From NCBI GenBank assembly GCA_963402885.1, contig OY727096.1, positions 8,565,501 through 8,629,500 of the forward strand: a stretch of 64,000 nt of DNA, written 5' to 3'. Source of the stretch: Antedon bifida. Taxonomy: Eukaryota > Echinodermata > Crinoidea > Comatulida > Antedonidae. A program made the translations under genes and the position numbers. Position 1 is the stretch's first letter. Each line of letters begins with the position of its first letter. The notes beneath the pieces are model-generated. The model had not been told where the DNA came from. It was given only the letters and a program-made list of their open reading frames with translations, and searched no databases. Below, piece after piece: positions 26,901 through 36,700 of this stretch.

Positions 26901-27269
26901 GTATAAAGATGCAGTCTTTTTATAGGGCACATAAGGGGACACTTTCAGAACTACAAAGGTCCAGGAGAGTCTTGAACCTGTGCCTATTGTATGGAAATGT
27001 TTTTACGGCGCTCCTGATATAACCGCTCAATGCAACAAATAGGGTCTTCATAAGAATTTGGTTTTCTTTTGCAGCAAAAACTTCACAATGTTGTACAGAC
27101 AGCTAAACAACAGAAACGAGATACATTAACATTAGAAGAAGTTGAGAACATATTATACTACGGTGAACTGGCTAAATTCCGCGCAGTGGGGAGGATTGTG
27201 GGAATGAGTGAAGTCGCCAAGAAAAATAATGATGGTAAAACGACAAGTGCAGCATGCCTAATGCAATAA
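5973..27269 (+). CDS. KIF28: Kinesin-3 family motor, KIF28/KLP-6-like, 23 exons
   Basis: Exons by eye: 5973-6014, 8753-8947, 12885-13017, 13334-13422, 13702-13819, 13934-14045, 14427-14534, 14900-15033, 15875-15945, 16120-16180, 16744-16914, 17480-17595, 17870-18048, 18508-18636, 21771-21937, 22402-22550, 23218-23355, 24196-24417, 25118-25186, 25537-25659, 25975-26100, 26819-26896, 27075-27269. They total 2925 nt, keep phase throughout and end at TAA: 974 residues, near the family's length. The motor domain has P-loop GQTGSGKS (106-113), switch I NATSSR (226-231) and switch II DLAGSE (262-267). A neck coiled coil, an FHA domain (about 465-575) and a KIF1-like stalk/tail with a short coiled coil follow. 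[11 protein letters not shown] and GYGANKG point to the KIF28/KLP-6 subgroup (a plus-end motor; the worm homologue works in cilia, the rat one with mitochondria). The start fits Kozak (AAAATGG). The last exon might extend from an alternative donor near 27234. Intron 1 is AT-AC. Confidence 0.9.
6474..6767 (+). repeat. 21-bp tandem array A, 14 units
   Basis: Fourteen units of ATGCAGTACACACCAATSGTC type. Variation is concentrated in the last five bases (ATGGT, ATCGT, AACAT, AAAAT, AACGT). The unit is a multiple of three without stops, which makes spurious long open frames on both strands. Confidence 0.95.
6954..7247 (+). repeat. 21-bp tandem array B, 14 units
   Basis: Copy of array A displaced by exactly 480 bp, with the same order of unit variants and one difference noticed (a T in place of C near 7037). 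The near-identity indicates recent segmental duplication rather than independent expansion. Confidence 0.95.
7591..7863 (-). repeat. 21-bp tandem array C, inverted, 13 units
   Basis: Same unit on the opposite strand (TGCATGACGATTGGTGTGTAC), 13 units. The order of variants differs from arrays A and B, so this orientation diverged earlier than the A/B and C/D duplications. Confidence 0.95.
8106..8378 (-). repeat. 21-bp tandem array D, inverted, 13 units
   Basis: Copy of array C displaced by 515 bp with the same variant order and very few changes. It ends 375 bp before the U12-type 3' splice site of kinesin intron 1. Confidence 0.95.
8983..9099 (+). pseudogene. 5S rRNA-like sequence (pseudogene or SINE head)
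   Basis: Strong resemblance to animal 5S rRNA: ACACCGGTTCTCGTC, AAGTTAAGCAA, GGGCCTGGTTAG, ATGGGAGACC and CAGGTGCTGTA appear in order and with normal spacing (the internal control region included). Scattered substitutions in conserved positions and the lack of a T-run terminator argue against a working gene. It runs straight into repeat R1 (9100-9276). Located in kinesin intron 2. Confidence 0.85.
9100..9276 (+). repeat. Dispersed repeat R1, copy 1 (attached to 5S-like head)
   Basis: About 177 bp starting ATGTGACCCGAGACATGAC and ending AGATATAAGG, repeated at 9968-10150. This copy follows the 5S-like sequence without a gap, suggesting a 5S-headed SINE. No poly(A) or simple tail is seen. Confidence 0.85.
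9968..10150 (+). repeat. Dispersed repeat R1, copy 2
   Basis: Second copy of the 9100-9276 repeat in the same orientation, differing mainly by a short GTTTGTTA-region indel and one or two substitutions. It lacks the 5S-like head and begins at exactly the point where that head ends in copy 1. Confidence 0.85.
11083..12064. repeat. 66-bp tandem array, 14 copies
   Basis: Fourteen nearly identical 66-bp units, each containing CTATTAAGGGGACACTTTCC and AATATTTAAACTATGGCACA. The left flank starts TACAGTAGAACCCC, resembling the end of the palindromic element at 21030-21141, so the array looks like internal expansion of a small transposon. The 326-codon open frame on the minus strand only reflects the stop-free 66-bp unit. 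Located in kinesin intron 2. Confidence 0.95.
12118..12858. repeat. About 39-bp tandem array ending near kinesin exon 3
   Basis: About 19 degenerate units of TACAAGGCTTGTGAGAAGTG plus TTTGGGAAAGCATATACAG. Units vary in length (28-50 bp). The array stops some 27 bp before the exon 3 start at 12885, so it abuts the polypyrimidine/branch region. Confidence 0.92.
15053..15598. mobile_element. MITE-like element in kinesin intron 8
   Basis: Terminal inverted repeats TAGGGACTTTAC (left, 15053) and GTAAAGTCCCTA (right, ending 15598) bound about 546 bp without coding capacity. Element family not recognised. Confidence 0.65.
16346..16490 (-). mobile_element. tRNA-derived SINE, copy 1
   Basis: On the minus strand it reads GGGGCTGTAGCTTGGTGGC (tRNA 5' end with A-box) and GGGTTCAATCC (B-box), followed by a body ending CTTAGTTTATAAGCA. 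A related body occurs at 63586-63720. The cloverleaf is not intact, so it is not a tRNA gene. Located in kinesin intron 10. Confidence 0.75.
17113..17267. mobile_element. TTAA-type MITE, copy 1
   Basis: Inverted ends AAGCTCTGTCTGCACTATC and the complementary GATAGTGTAGACAGAGCTT bound about 155 bp with an internal AAAAGTGTGATGTGCCCA / TGGGCACATCACATTTTT palindrome. It can form one long hairpin. In kinesin intron 11. Confidence 0.88.
18675..20903 (+). pseudogene. LINE ORF2 fragment (endonuclease end + reverse transcriptase)
   Basis: The main open frame, 18849-20903, encodes the linker and [53 protein letters not shown], catalytic YADDT (near 20084), then a thumb/C-terminal domain with [11 protein letters not shown] and RRCSYYFP. 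The upstream part (18675-18908, with [13 protein letters not shown]) is in a different frame, so a single small indel near 18850 separates them. The RT is otherwise uninterrupted, so the copy is young. It cannot move alone because the endonuclease is missing. Confidence 0.88.
21030..21141. mobile_element. Palindromic MITE, about 112 bp
   Basis: Left end TACAGTAGAATCCCC and right end GGGGATTCTGCTGTA are inverted repeats with TA at the edges, as in pogo/Tigger-like MITEs (family inferred). The left end resembles the start of the 66-bp array at 11083. Confidence 0.7.
22055..22127. mobile_element. TTAA-type MITE fragment
   Basis: The internal part of the same family (GTGTGATGTTTCCAAATTTG ... ATGTCCATATATAGGCACAT) without the terminal repeats, about 25 bp from copy 2. 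Likely an older, broken copy. Confidence 0.7.
22150..22307. mobile_element. TTAA-type MITE, copy 2
   Basis: Ends TAAGCTCTCTCTACACTATC and GATAGTGTAGACAAAGCTT, with the internal palindromic CACATCAC/TTTGGGCACAT motif partly duplicated. In kinesin intron 15. Confidence 0.85.
22676..22937. repeat. About 20-bp tandem array in kinesin intron 16
   Basis: Degenerate units of ATCCTTATTCTGTAGCTCTC, about a dozen copies, between exons 16 and 17. No open frame of note. Confidence 0.88.
26157..26294. mobile_element. TTAA-type MITE, copy 3
   Basis: TTAAGGCTCTGTCTGCACT at the left and GTGTAGCCAGAGCTTAA at the right. TTAA lies at both outer edges. In kinesin intron 21. Confidence 0.82.
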
Positions 27270-28078
27270 TGATACTGTTTTATATCATTTTTTTCATTTA
27301 GTGCGTGATTTTATCATTTTATAGCATTTTAAATAGATAGATAGATAGATAGTAGGTCTAATTATCCAGGGAGATTAAAATGTTCGACTTTTAATTTAAA
27401 AAATTCAAATCTTTACATTCTCGGTGTATCTAGATTAATCCAGTTTTATATGCAGATATACTCACCCCCTGCCCCTGGATCCGCGCCTATGTGATTACTC
27501 CGGTGTGTACTAGTTCACACCAAGGCAATCTAACATGACACTGATCTTGCCTTTCCAAGATAGGAACTCCTAACAGTCCTTTGATCTTATGTCTGGCTGT
27601 GACAAATACCTACAGTACTGTATATTCATATTCTTCGCGGTGAGCGGTGTTTGGAAGGGCATGGAACTGATCATGTTAGAGCCACAGGTAAACCCTTTGA
27701 TCTCCGGAGCTCAGCATTCTGTTTGGTAGATTGCCTTGCTCACACTCCGTAGTGGATACAAAATAATTTTCGTTATATGGGCATGTTATTGACAAGTTTT
27801 GACTTTTCTTGCCAGTGTTCTTCTATGCCCTGTCTAAAGGTGAACAATTTTATATTAAGAAATAAAATCAAATCTTCATCTTCAATCAATAATTTTTATA
27901 TTTTAGCAATGTGATCCAGGTAGATTTTTTCCACATAAAAAATATTTCAATGTGTATTGCTACTAATGACTCAGATGCCAACCAGAAGCCATGGCGTTAA
28001 AAATGAAATGTTGTGGTATCCATGTTTTTTTTATGGGGGCGGGAGTTCTTTCGGGTCTCAAGTGCAGATCGATCATTC
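27270..28078. other. Kinesin 3' flank / intergenic
   Basis: Begins with the presumed 3' UTR after the stop at 27267-27269. It contains a TAGA microsatellite (27335-27354). I see no further gene. I cannot identify the polyadenylation site with confidence; an AATAAA-like string occurs near 27862. Confidence 0.5.
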
Positions 28079-28180
28079 AAAAGCTCTGTCTACACTACCA
28101 AATTAGTCGACAAAAAAGTGTGATGTGTCCAAATATGATGACATCATCATGTCCATATATGGGCACATCACATTTTTTTT
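28079..28180. mobile_element. TTAA-type MITE, copy 4 (right end missing)
   Basis: The left end AAGCTCTGTCTACACTACC and the inner palindrome are present, but the right terminal repeat is absent. The preceding GATCGATCATTC is repeated before copy 5, so this looks like a local duplication. Intergenic. Confidence 0.8.
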
Positions 28181-28227
28181 AATGGGGGTTTTGGATGTGC
28201 TAATAAAAAAACTTGATCGATCATTCG

Positions 28228-28346
28228 AAAGCTCTGTCTATACTATCAAATTAGTCAACAAAAAAGTGTGATGTGTCCAAATATGATGACATCATCGTGT
28301 CCATTTATTGTTGTCACATGAAGTTTGGTAGTGTAAACAGAGCTTA
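28228..28346. mobile_element. TTAA-type MITE, copy 5
   Basis: Complete ends (AAGCTCTGTCTATACTATC and GTAGTGTAAACAGAGCTTA) with a shortened centre. Lies about 150 bp after copy 4 within a small tandem duplication. Confidence 0.82.
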
Positions 28347-28699
28347 GGCCCGGTGAGTTTTCTATTCTTGTACTTGACTGTACAGTGGAACGCGCGGCGT
28401 TAGCACTAAAATGTGTGAACTTTATGGCTACTGCTGGCAATGTAAATACTGAAAAAAAAGACTATAAAATATTTAATAAATGTCATAGTCTCTAAGAGTA
28501 GAATTTAATAGATTATTTAAAATAATTTAGCCTGTTAGATGTAGATAAGGCGTTTTCGATGATGTCAAAGTTTACGAGTATCTGCTTCTAAAGCAAGTAT
28601 AGCATTGTAATGGTCCGTGACTCGGCCAATTTATGAATGTCGTCGGTCACGGGTGCTATCACAACATTTATTGGTGTGTAAGCATGACTGCAAACATTA

Positions 28700-29390
28700 A
28701 GCACGATTAAACAACGCCCATCATGTAATCAAAAAGAAGCAATATTTACTTCCGTCTACCAGCTTGAATAAACAATGTGATATTTAAAATTAGTTATTAA
28801 GTATGTCAAACATTCATATAAGCAATTATACCTGTCATTTATTTATTTTTTAGTCTTTCATTTATTAATAAGTTAAACGTAGTCGATTTTAAAATAATCA
28901 TAAACAACGCCCATTATATGTAATCGAAAAGTCTATAAACAATATTTACTTTCGTCTACCACCTTTCGTCAAACATTTATATAAGCAATTATACCTGTCA
29001 TTTATTTATTTTTTAGTCTTTCATTTATTAATAATTTAAAATAATCATAAACAACGCCCATTATATGTAATCGAAAAGTCTATTTACTTTCGTCTACCAC
29101 CTTTCGTCAAACGTTCATATAAGCAATTATACCTCTCATTTATTTATTTTTTTGTTTGTAATTAGTCTTTCATTTCTTAATAAGTAAAACTTAGTCGATT
29201 TTAAAATGTAATGATGTGTAAGCATAATTTTTACAAACCACGCTCAAAACGCCCATCATGTAATCGAAAGTCAATAAACAATATCTACTTTCGTCTACCA
29301 CCTTGAATAAAATAATGCGATATTTAAAATTATTAAGTATTATTTGTTTGTAATAGTCTGTCATTATTAAGTAAGTAGATTTTTAAATTT
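28700..29390. repeat. Diverged tandem repeat, four irregular units
   Basis: Units contain AACGCCCATNATGTAATCGAA, TTTACTTTCGTCTACCACCT and AGCAATTATACCTGTCATTT, repeated at about 28715, 28913, 29053 and 29247 with different internal deletions (unit about 140-200 bp). Intergenic and non-coding. Confidence 0.8.
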
Positions 29391-30715
29391 AATAATATAA
29401 ATTAAATAAATTAATAAATATAAATTCAGGCGTACTTGAAGAAATATTTCTTCTTAAATAGCTGAGGGGAAGTTTTTTTAATGAAAATAAGAATAGCTAT
29501 ATAATAATATTTTATATTATAAAACACTAACATCACCTTTATATTCATAACCGTCCAAAGCCCGCAATAATATTTTCATTCAATAAATATTTTTTGATCA
29601 TGAAGCACTGGATTTGTATTAAATGTAAAAATATATTCAATATAGACCTATATCTTCAGTGGAGACAATTACGTATTGTCGATATACAATAACTTATATA
29701 AAATGGTTCTAAAATGAAATATTAAAATGATTATTTATCATTATAGAACTCGTTATAAATGTGTTTACATAAATATAATTGTATATCAATGTGTATATGT
29801 TTTGTTAGTACCTAAAAAGAAATGTAATTATGTAATGTAATGACAATAAATGAGTTGCTATAGCTAAGTATTCAAGTTCAATATTTTACAATTAGGTCCT
29901 TATACGTTAATGTCAATCAATATTATTTGTACTAATCAAGTCACACTAGCCAACGATGCCCCTAGACCGCACCATACTTTTTGCCATAAAGGTGCAAACA
30001 TCAGAGTGAAGGGGTAGTTACATTTAGATTCATTATATTATAAGTTTATACCCTAATACGTACACTAAAATGTCTGTATCCTAATTGTTTCTGTTGTGGT
30101 CTTGTTTTTAATTGGTTATTTTTATTGGTCCATAATGTGTGTTTATTTAACAGTATCTGTTCTATTAGTTTCATTTATATTTTCTGTTGATAACCGTTAT
30201 AATATTGAATACAATGTTAGGCCTACTGGAGTGACTTGAACGTCACCAACCACTGACTAACCTGACAGCAGACCTAGGCCTTTTGAGAACCAGGGGCCCT
30301 TATATTGTATCGTGTACAGTTACACTTGAATAATAACGTTTATTTATGGTTTCGTTTCTTTCATTATATAATTTGCATATGAACGACATTGACCCTTTTT
30401 CAAAACACCGTTATTCATGGTCTATTGCCCTAAAATCACAATCAACACATATCGTAAAGGAAAGTTAGGCGAGTCTTCTTGTCGATTGGAATTGCCTTTA
30501 TGTTAACCCTCTGTTGCCATGGGTTTCCGATAGGAATGACCTCATTTTAAGAGCCTGGTATTTGTACTCATTGCGAGTAACATTTCAGGAAGTAAATCGC
30601 GTCCGGCCGGTACGACGTTCACCACCAATTTATAATTGTTGTCTCTTTTATGTTGTTCCTGCTACTGTTATAATAACCAGATTAGAATCGTGCTTGGCGG
30701 TCAAGTGGTATAAAC
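29391..30715. other. Intergenic DNA upstream of the lipoxygenase-like gene
   Basis: AT-rich, becoming more GC-balanced after about 30280. The 5' UTR/promoter of the downstream gene is probably within the last few hundred bases, but no TATA box or other definite site can be assigned. Confidence 0.45.
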
Positions 30716-33700
30716 ATGGGAAACTCTTCGTCAAACACTACAGAAAACTACGAGGTCATTGTCAAAACATCTGATCGCAAAGGAGCCGGTACAGACGGTA
30801 ATATTTTCATAGCGTTTTTAAACAATACTGGTAAACGATCTAAAGATTACAAACTCGACGTTCGGTTTAGAGATGATTTTGAACCAGGCCATAATGATCG
30901 ATTCCCGATTAAGAATCTCCGTGACTTTGGTGAAATCGTGAAGATTGAACTTTGGCGAGACAGGTGGCTGTTTTGGGATAACTGGCTCGTCGAGTTCATT
31001 ATCGTTACGGATCATGTAAACGGAAAATTTTATGAATTCCCCATCAACAGGTGGATTAAAGGCGGAACTAAAACAAGGTGAGAATTCAGTAGGCCTAATG
31101 TAGTACAGTCAAGGTTTATTACGCTACTGTTCGGTAGTAGGTAAGCAAGTAAACCGCACCCGTGTCTGTTACGGTAATACAATACAATAACAGAGAAGGT
31201 AATAAAACGTCAGAGACCAATTATACAATAGAGTAGGAATATTACGATACAATGTTTGGAATGTATGTCGATCCTTTGTCAAATGTAAACATCCCTGTTT
31301 TATAGTAAAAGTACATATTGTACTGTTATTATTTGATAACTTAAACAAACAATAACCACCATAGAATGGATTTATAATAGTCTAATTGGCACAGTGTGAA
31401 AAATAAATATAGCGGCCCATTTTCAACTCTACAAAGTTTGATTAGCACTCCCAGGCAGCAACGCGTAGGCCTACTTGGCCCACTTTGGAACGTCCTCTAA
31501 ATTACAGATTTTGTCTAAACATTTATTAAAAGATCACATAAGACTGATATTTTTAACAAATTGTATTCAAGTTTTAAAATACTATAGTAACTATTTTGTA
31601 AGTGAAAAAAGGAAGTTAAAAATAAATATTTGGGATGAAGCTAAATTAGGTAAATCATCGTTACAGTTTAAATGCATCATTGTGCAGCTTGTGAGGTGAA
31701 TATGGATTATATTTTTGTGTTTATTTATTTAATCACACTCTTGTTTACAACAAGTCGACCAGCCAATTCTGGCTTATGAGTGAACAAATATATAACATAG
31801 CAATTAAAATAAACACAGATAAAAACATCAAACAAAATAACACGTTTTAATAGTCTTACAACACCAAATAAATAACGATCAAACAAGCAATATATGTCTT
31901 AATTAGCTCTTGTACGTACCGGTATAGTAGGTCTTATTTTCACTGCGGCATATTTTTTTTTTTTTTTTGAGACACCTTGCAAATGGTAAAGCTACAACAT
32001 GAATTGAACATTTAATTAAACTATCAGGAGAGGCTTAAGTTGCAAAATAGAAATCGGTATGGGAAAATACAATTCTAAAATTTGACCTTGAATCAATGCA
32101 AATTTATAATTTCCTTGGTTATTTATAGCTCCATGGTTAGGCCTACATGTTTTTTTTTCTGAAAAGTGCAGTGATCTCCAATTTACCTCCGGTCTCTTTT
32201 ATTCATTATTACCTTTATTCTTTCCACGCCGCTCCTTTAGGCAGTTATATTTAAGAGAACGGAATCATTAGGATTACCATGCGGTAGCTTATTGTTTACT
32301 ACGGCTGAAAAATGGGTATTTAGAAACTGGGACTAGGCTTGCTCAAACCCCATAGCGTTATTATTACCTGTGATTATTTTTCAGATGGAGTCGATATGAC
32401 TGCCAATTACCTCAGCTTGACTCAGAGCACAGACAGCGTAAAGAGGAACTCTTGGGAAAACGAAACGTTTACAAATATTGGCAGAAGATACCTGGTTTAC
32501 CTGTACAGGTATGAACATACACATTCTGTATCGATCTTTTCTCCATGGTAATGAATTTCCGATAATCGGTAATCAGTAAAATGTATTGATTTCGGAAATT
32601 GAGAAAATCTTTTGAGAATGTTAAAAATGTAAACATTAAAACATTAAAATCGTTACCTATTTAAAAAGTCATTGACGTAATTAAACTTATGCTTTATAAT
32701 GTAATTATAGCTGTATAGGCCTAATTTAAACAATCATCCCACAAGTACTGAAATTACTATAATTATTATGCATTTGATTTGGATGCGGATTAATGGATGC
32801 GAATTAGTAATGTCAATTATTTTTCAGGTACGAACACTTCCCAGTGACGAAAAGTTTCGGTCGGATCAACTGGTAAATATTTGCAATGCTGTGAAAATAA
32901 GTTTTAAAAACATACCCTTTCAGAAGCTGTTTAATAGAGCATTATATAACAAAACCTCGAAAAGAAGCCAACCACTTTGTTTGCAAAAGATAGTATGAGA
33001 AGCTTCTGTTTAAGAAGAAGAATGCTCCATTAAAATGAATGTGGAGTGATCAGAGAATATTAGACTTTCATTAGATTATATATCTATATATATATTATAG
33101 ATTATAATCAGACAACATTTTAGGATGTTGATCGGACACACAGTTTTAATACAATATTTGTGTTATTGTTTGTTTTTGTTAGAAATCGTTTACATCAACC
33201 GCCCGTAAACTTCGAATCAACTCTGAATTAATCGCAATAGCTACTGCCAGAAACTTCAAATCTCTTGCTGACTTTGAAACAATTTATAAGTATACTTTTC
33301 ATCGGCCATCGGTAAGTTGTATGTCTCCCCTTATTCTTCTTCAGAAACGTAACCAAAACCAACGAGCAGTCGTCAGAATATATAAGGCCTAGCTTCTCTT
33401 GTATGTCCCGTATAATCAGTCCTACATAATGTTTTCCTTTTGGAGGCGGCTGGCTCTTCTTGGTTGTGCGCACTTTTTCGGACAGAATACGTTTTTTACC
33501 AAGGTTTTCAATTAAGACGAACGAAGAGAATGAAGTTAGGCCTACTGATTTGAAACAGCCAAGTCTTCTGGTTTCTTGTCCACCACACCTCCTTCTTGTT
33601 AATTTGTTCTGTCATTCGTCTTTTCTTGCTATAATGACCATGTAGGCCTACTAGAACAAATATGTTGTCCTATTGGTCACCAAAGATTATTTCTAATTGC

Positions 33701-36700
33701 ATGATAGTAAAAATTGATTGCAGCTTCAATGGTTGTTTTGGCAGAATCATATACCAATGTTCTAATAAAATACAGTTCCTGACATTTTTTATATTTAAGC
33801 ACTGTCTGGTAAAAAACGTGTCTTAGTTTGAATTAAAATACTTCCTGATTATTGTGTATTGTATTGTATCTTGTAAAATATTTCGAATAGTTAAATATTA
33901 CATATAGCCTACTGACTTTTCATGTTGTGTTTGCCAGTGCCACCGATTGAAAGGCGAATAGCTAGATAAATAAATATGCCTAGCTTTGGTGTAATTAGGT
34001 ATAAACAATTCTTATAACCGTATATAATAATAATTATTAAAGTAAATGAACCAAAACTAGAGTATACAATATGGACTATCATGGTGATTATTCAGTGGCA
34101 CTAATTTGTGGTCAATTTAGTTCGTATTATTTTTGGAATTTTCGTGAACGAAGAGGCCAAAATTGTTAAATACAATGTTATGTTATTTCAACAGTCTATC
34201 GATACGTGGGACAGCGATGAAGTATTTGGAAACAATGCCCTCAATGGATGTAACCCAACTCAAATCAAACTCTGTGAAAAATTACCAGAAGGGTATGTAC
34301 ATTTTATGATATTGCTTCTTAACTAGCTTGTCACTTTGATGTATTAATCTACACTAATTAGTTTTCACGTTCTCTCTATTTCTTACGATTTGTTATTTTT
34401 AGTCGAGTGCAAATTCACTATATTGGTCGGTTAGTCGGTCGGTTGGTTGGTCGGTCGGTCGGTCGGTAAACTTAAATTTGCGCACGCGACTGCAGCCATG
34501 TATATGTCCTTGTTAACTATGTAAACGAATACAGAATCGCAATTGATCATTGTCGTAACAACTAACGTACTAACAAATAACGTAATTGGTCAGATGTTTG
34601 CCCTACTCTGACGTAATTTGTACTTTATACTAAGTACATACTTCTCAATGCCCATCCTGACGCAAAGCAACCCCACCATTTCAAACATTTACAAAAATAA
34701 CGTAACAAAATGATGGTCAAATGTCACCATTTTTAGTTTGTCGAAAAAATCGAAAATGCAGGCCTAGTTAATATTAAAGCTTCTTTAAAAAACATGTCAA
34801 ATCCTGGACGTGAATGTTTTTTTTTTTTTAGAGCTTAGCTGCATTAATTTAAAAAAATAGATTTCGAGTGGTTTTCAAATTAGACTTACACGGCTGTGAA
34901 GAAATTGTTTCAGTAGCAGCTAACTTAATCCGAAGCTTATAGGCCCAGTTGAAGTTAAAAAGCTGGTTAATATTTTATAAGTTTGTGTGCGTAACTTTTG
35001 TCAATACGTTAATCCATGGATAAAAAAGCGAACAATTCTAATATTATATACTATACAATCATTCTTTGATCTTAGACTTACTTTCTTTTGTTATGTTTTT
35101 TGAAGGTTTTACGTCACAGACGATATGGTTGAGCCGTTTCTTGAAGGTTTAAAATTTGAAGAAGCTTTAACAAAAAAACGTATTTTTGTTATAGACTATC
35201 ACGTGATGGTTGATATTAAATATGTAAGTTAATACATGTTTTTTAATAAATTATACTCTACATTCATTCACATATTATTCTAATACAAAAGTAAAACCTC
35301 TGTACTGCTGTAGCGGAATCTCCATGTTCAGTACAATAGGAAAGTACTGTATACAGAGCCACATGTTCCAACTAAATTATAAGAATTATTTTGAGGTTAG
35401 ATTAAAAATAAATGTGCCCAGCTACACTAGATTAAATTAAGCTACTGTGTAAAAAGTCTAATTAAAGCTCTATTTACACTACCAAATGTAAAATCCGATG
35501 ACGTCATATCACTACAATTACTAGTTTGAGAGTGTAGACAGAGCTTAAGGTTTGGGTAAAAATAATGTCACATTTATCATAAATTTGCCTAGATACACAG
35601 AATTTAGCTACTGTGTATAAAGTCTAATTTACATTTACCATTAAGAAAGACAATACTGTACCAGCATTTTGAATTTATTATCTTTCAGTTACCATGTCCG
35701 TTTGCATTATATTTCCTTGGAGGCGATAAAAAACTTCGACCAATCGCAATTCAACTAACGAGGGCGCCTCCGCATGCTGCTGTTAAACCTCCGGTACATT
35801 TCAACATTTTTGGTTTTGGTAGTGTTTAAGAAAAGAACTTTATTCGTCCACAACTTTGGAAATTATATAGTCTAGTAAAACAAAATGTAATATTTTCCAG
35901 AAAAGATAAATAATTGTAAAAGACAATTATGATCAAAGCGTGAAATACGGGAAGAAATTCTTTTATTTCTAAATTATTTGTCATCACAGTAATTCACCAT
36001 TCCATTGTTTTCATTTTCAGGAACTAATCAGTCCGGGAAATTAAAAAAAAGAAAGCGAAAAGAATCGAAAGAAAATCGTTAGTCCCACTATCTTGGTTAT
36101 AAAAATAAAAAATAATTTAAAAAAATAAATAAAATAGTAATACATTATTGTATCGACTTGACAGGTTTTCTTGCCTAATGACCCGGAATACACATGGAAG
36201 TTAGCCAAGATGTGGTTCAATTTAGCAGACGTTTCGTACCACCAGTCTTCGACTTACTGCTTTATCTACTTCATCTTGGAGTCAGTGGCTGTTACGATGC
36301 ACAGACATCTTTCTCTTTCTCATCCTCTCCACAGGTTGCTTGCTCCTCATTTACAGGATGTGATGGCAACCAATTGGTATGTAGGCCTACAGATATTTGA
36401 TACAAACATCTTTTGTTATTGTTATAAAATTTACAGCCAAGAAACATGAACGAGATGGTGTATTTTCCCATACGAATGATATCTTGTCCTTATATGAAAA
36501 CTTTCTCCTTGCACCGGCGCTGAATAAGAAAATAGACAATATTTTTCATCTATAAAAGAGGTTTTATTTTTTCATGGGACCTAAAGTTGATTTCTGAATT
36601 CGTGTGGCTATACTGTGCTGACAAGAAAAAGTGAAGTTAAATCACTCTTTCCTGGTGTCATCCGCTCATACAATTTAAGCCACAATTTAGAATGCACGTA

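Noticed and set aside
36020-36043. Alternative terminal exon (ELISPGN-stop) after lipoxygenase-like exon 7
   Set aside because: A TTTTCAG acceptor is present, but it would truncate the protein at about 334 residues before the iron-site helices; exon 8 at 36165 gives the family sequence.
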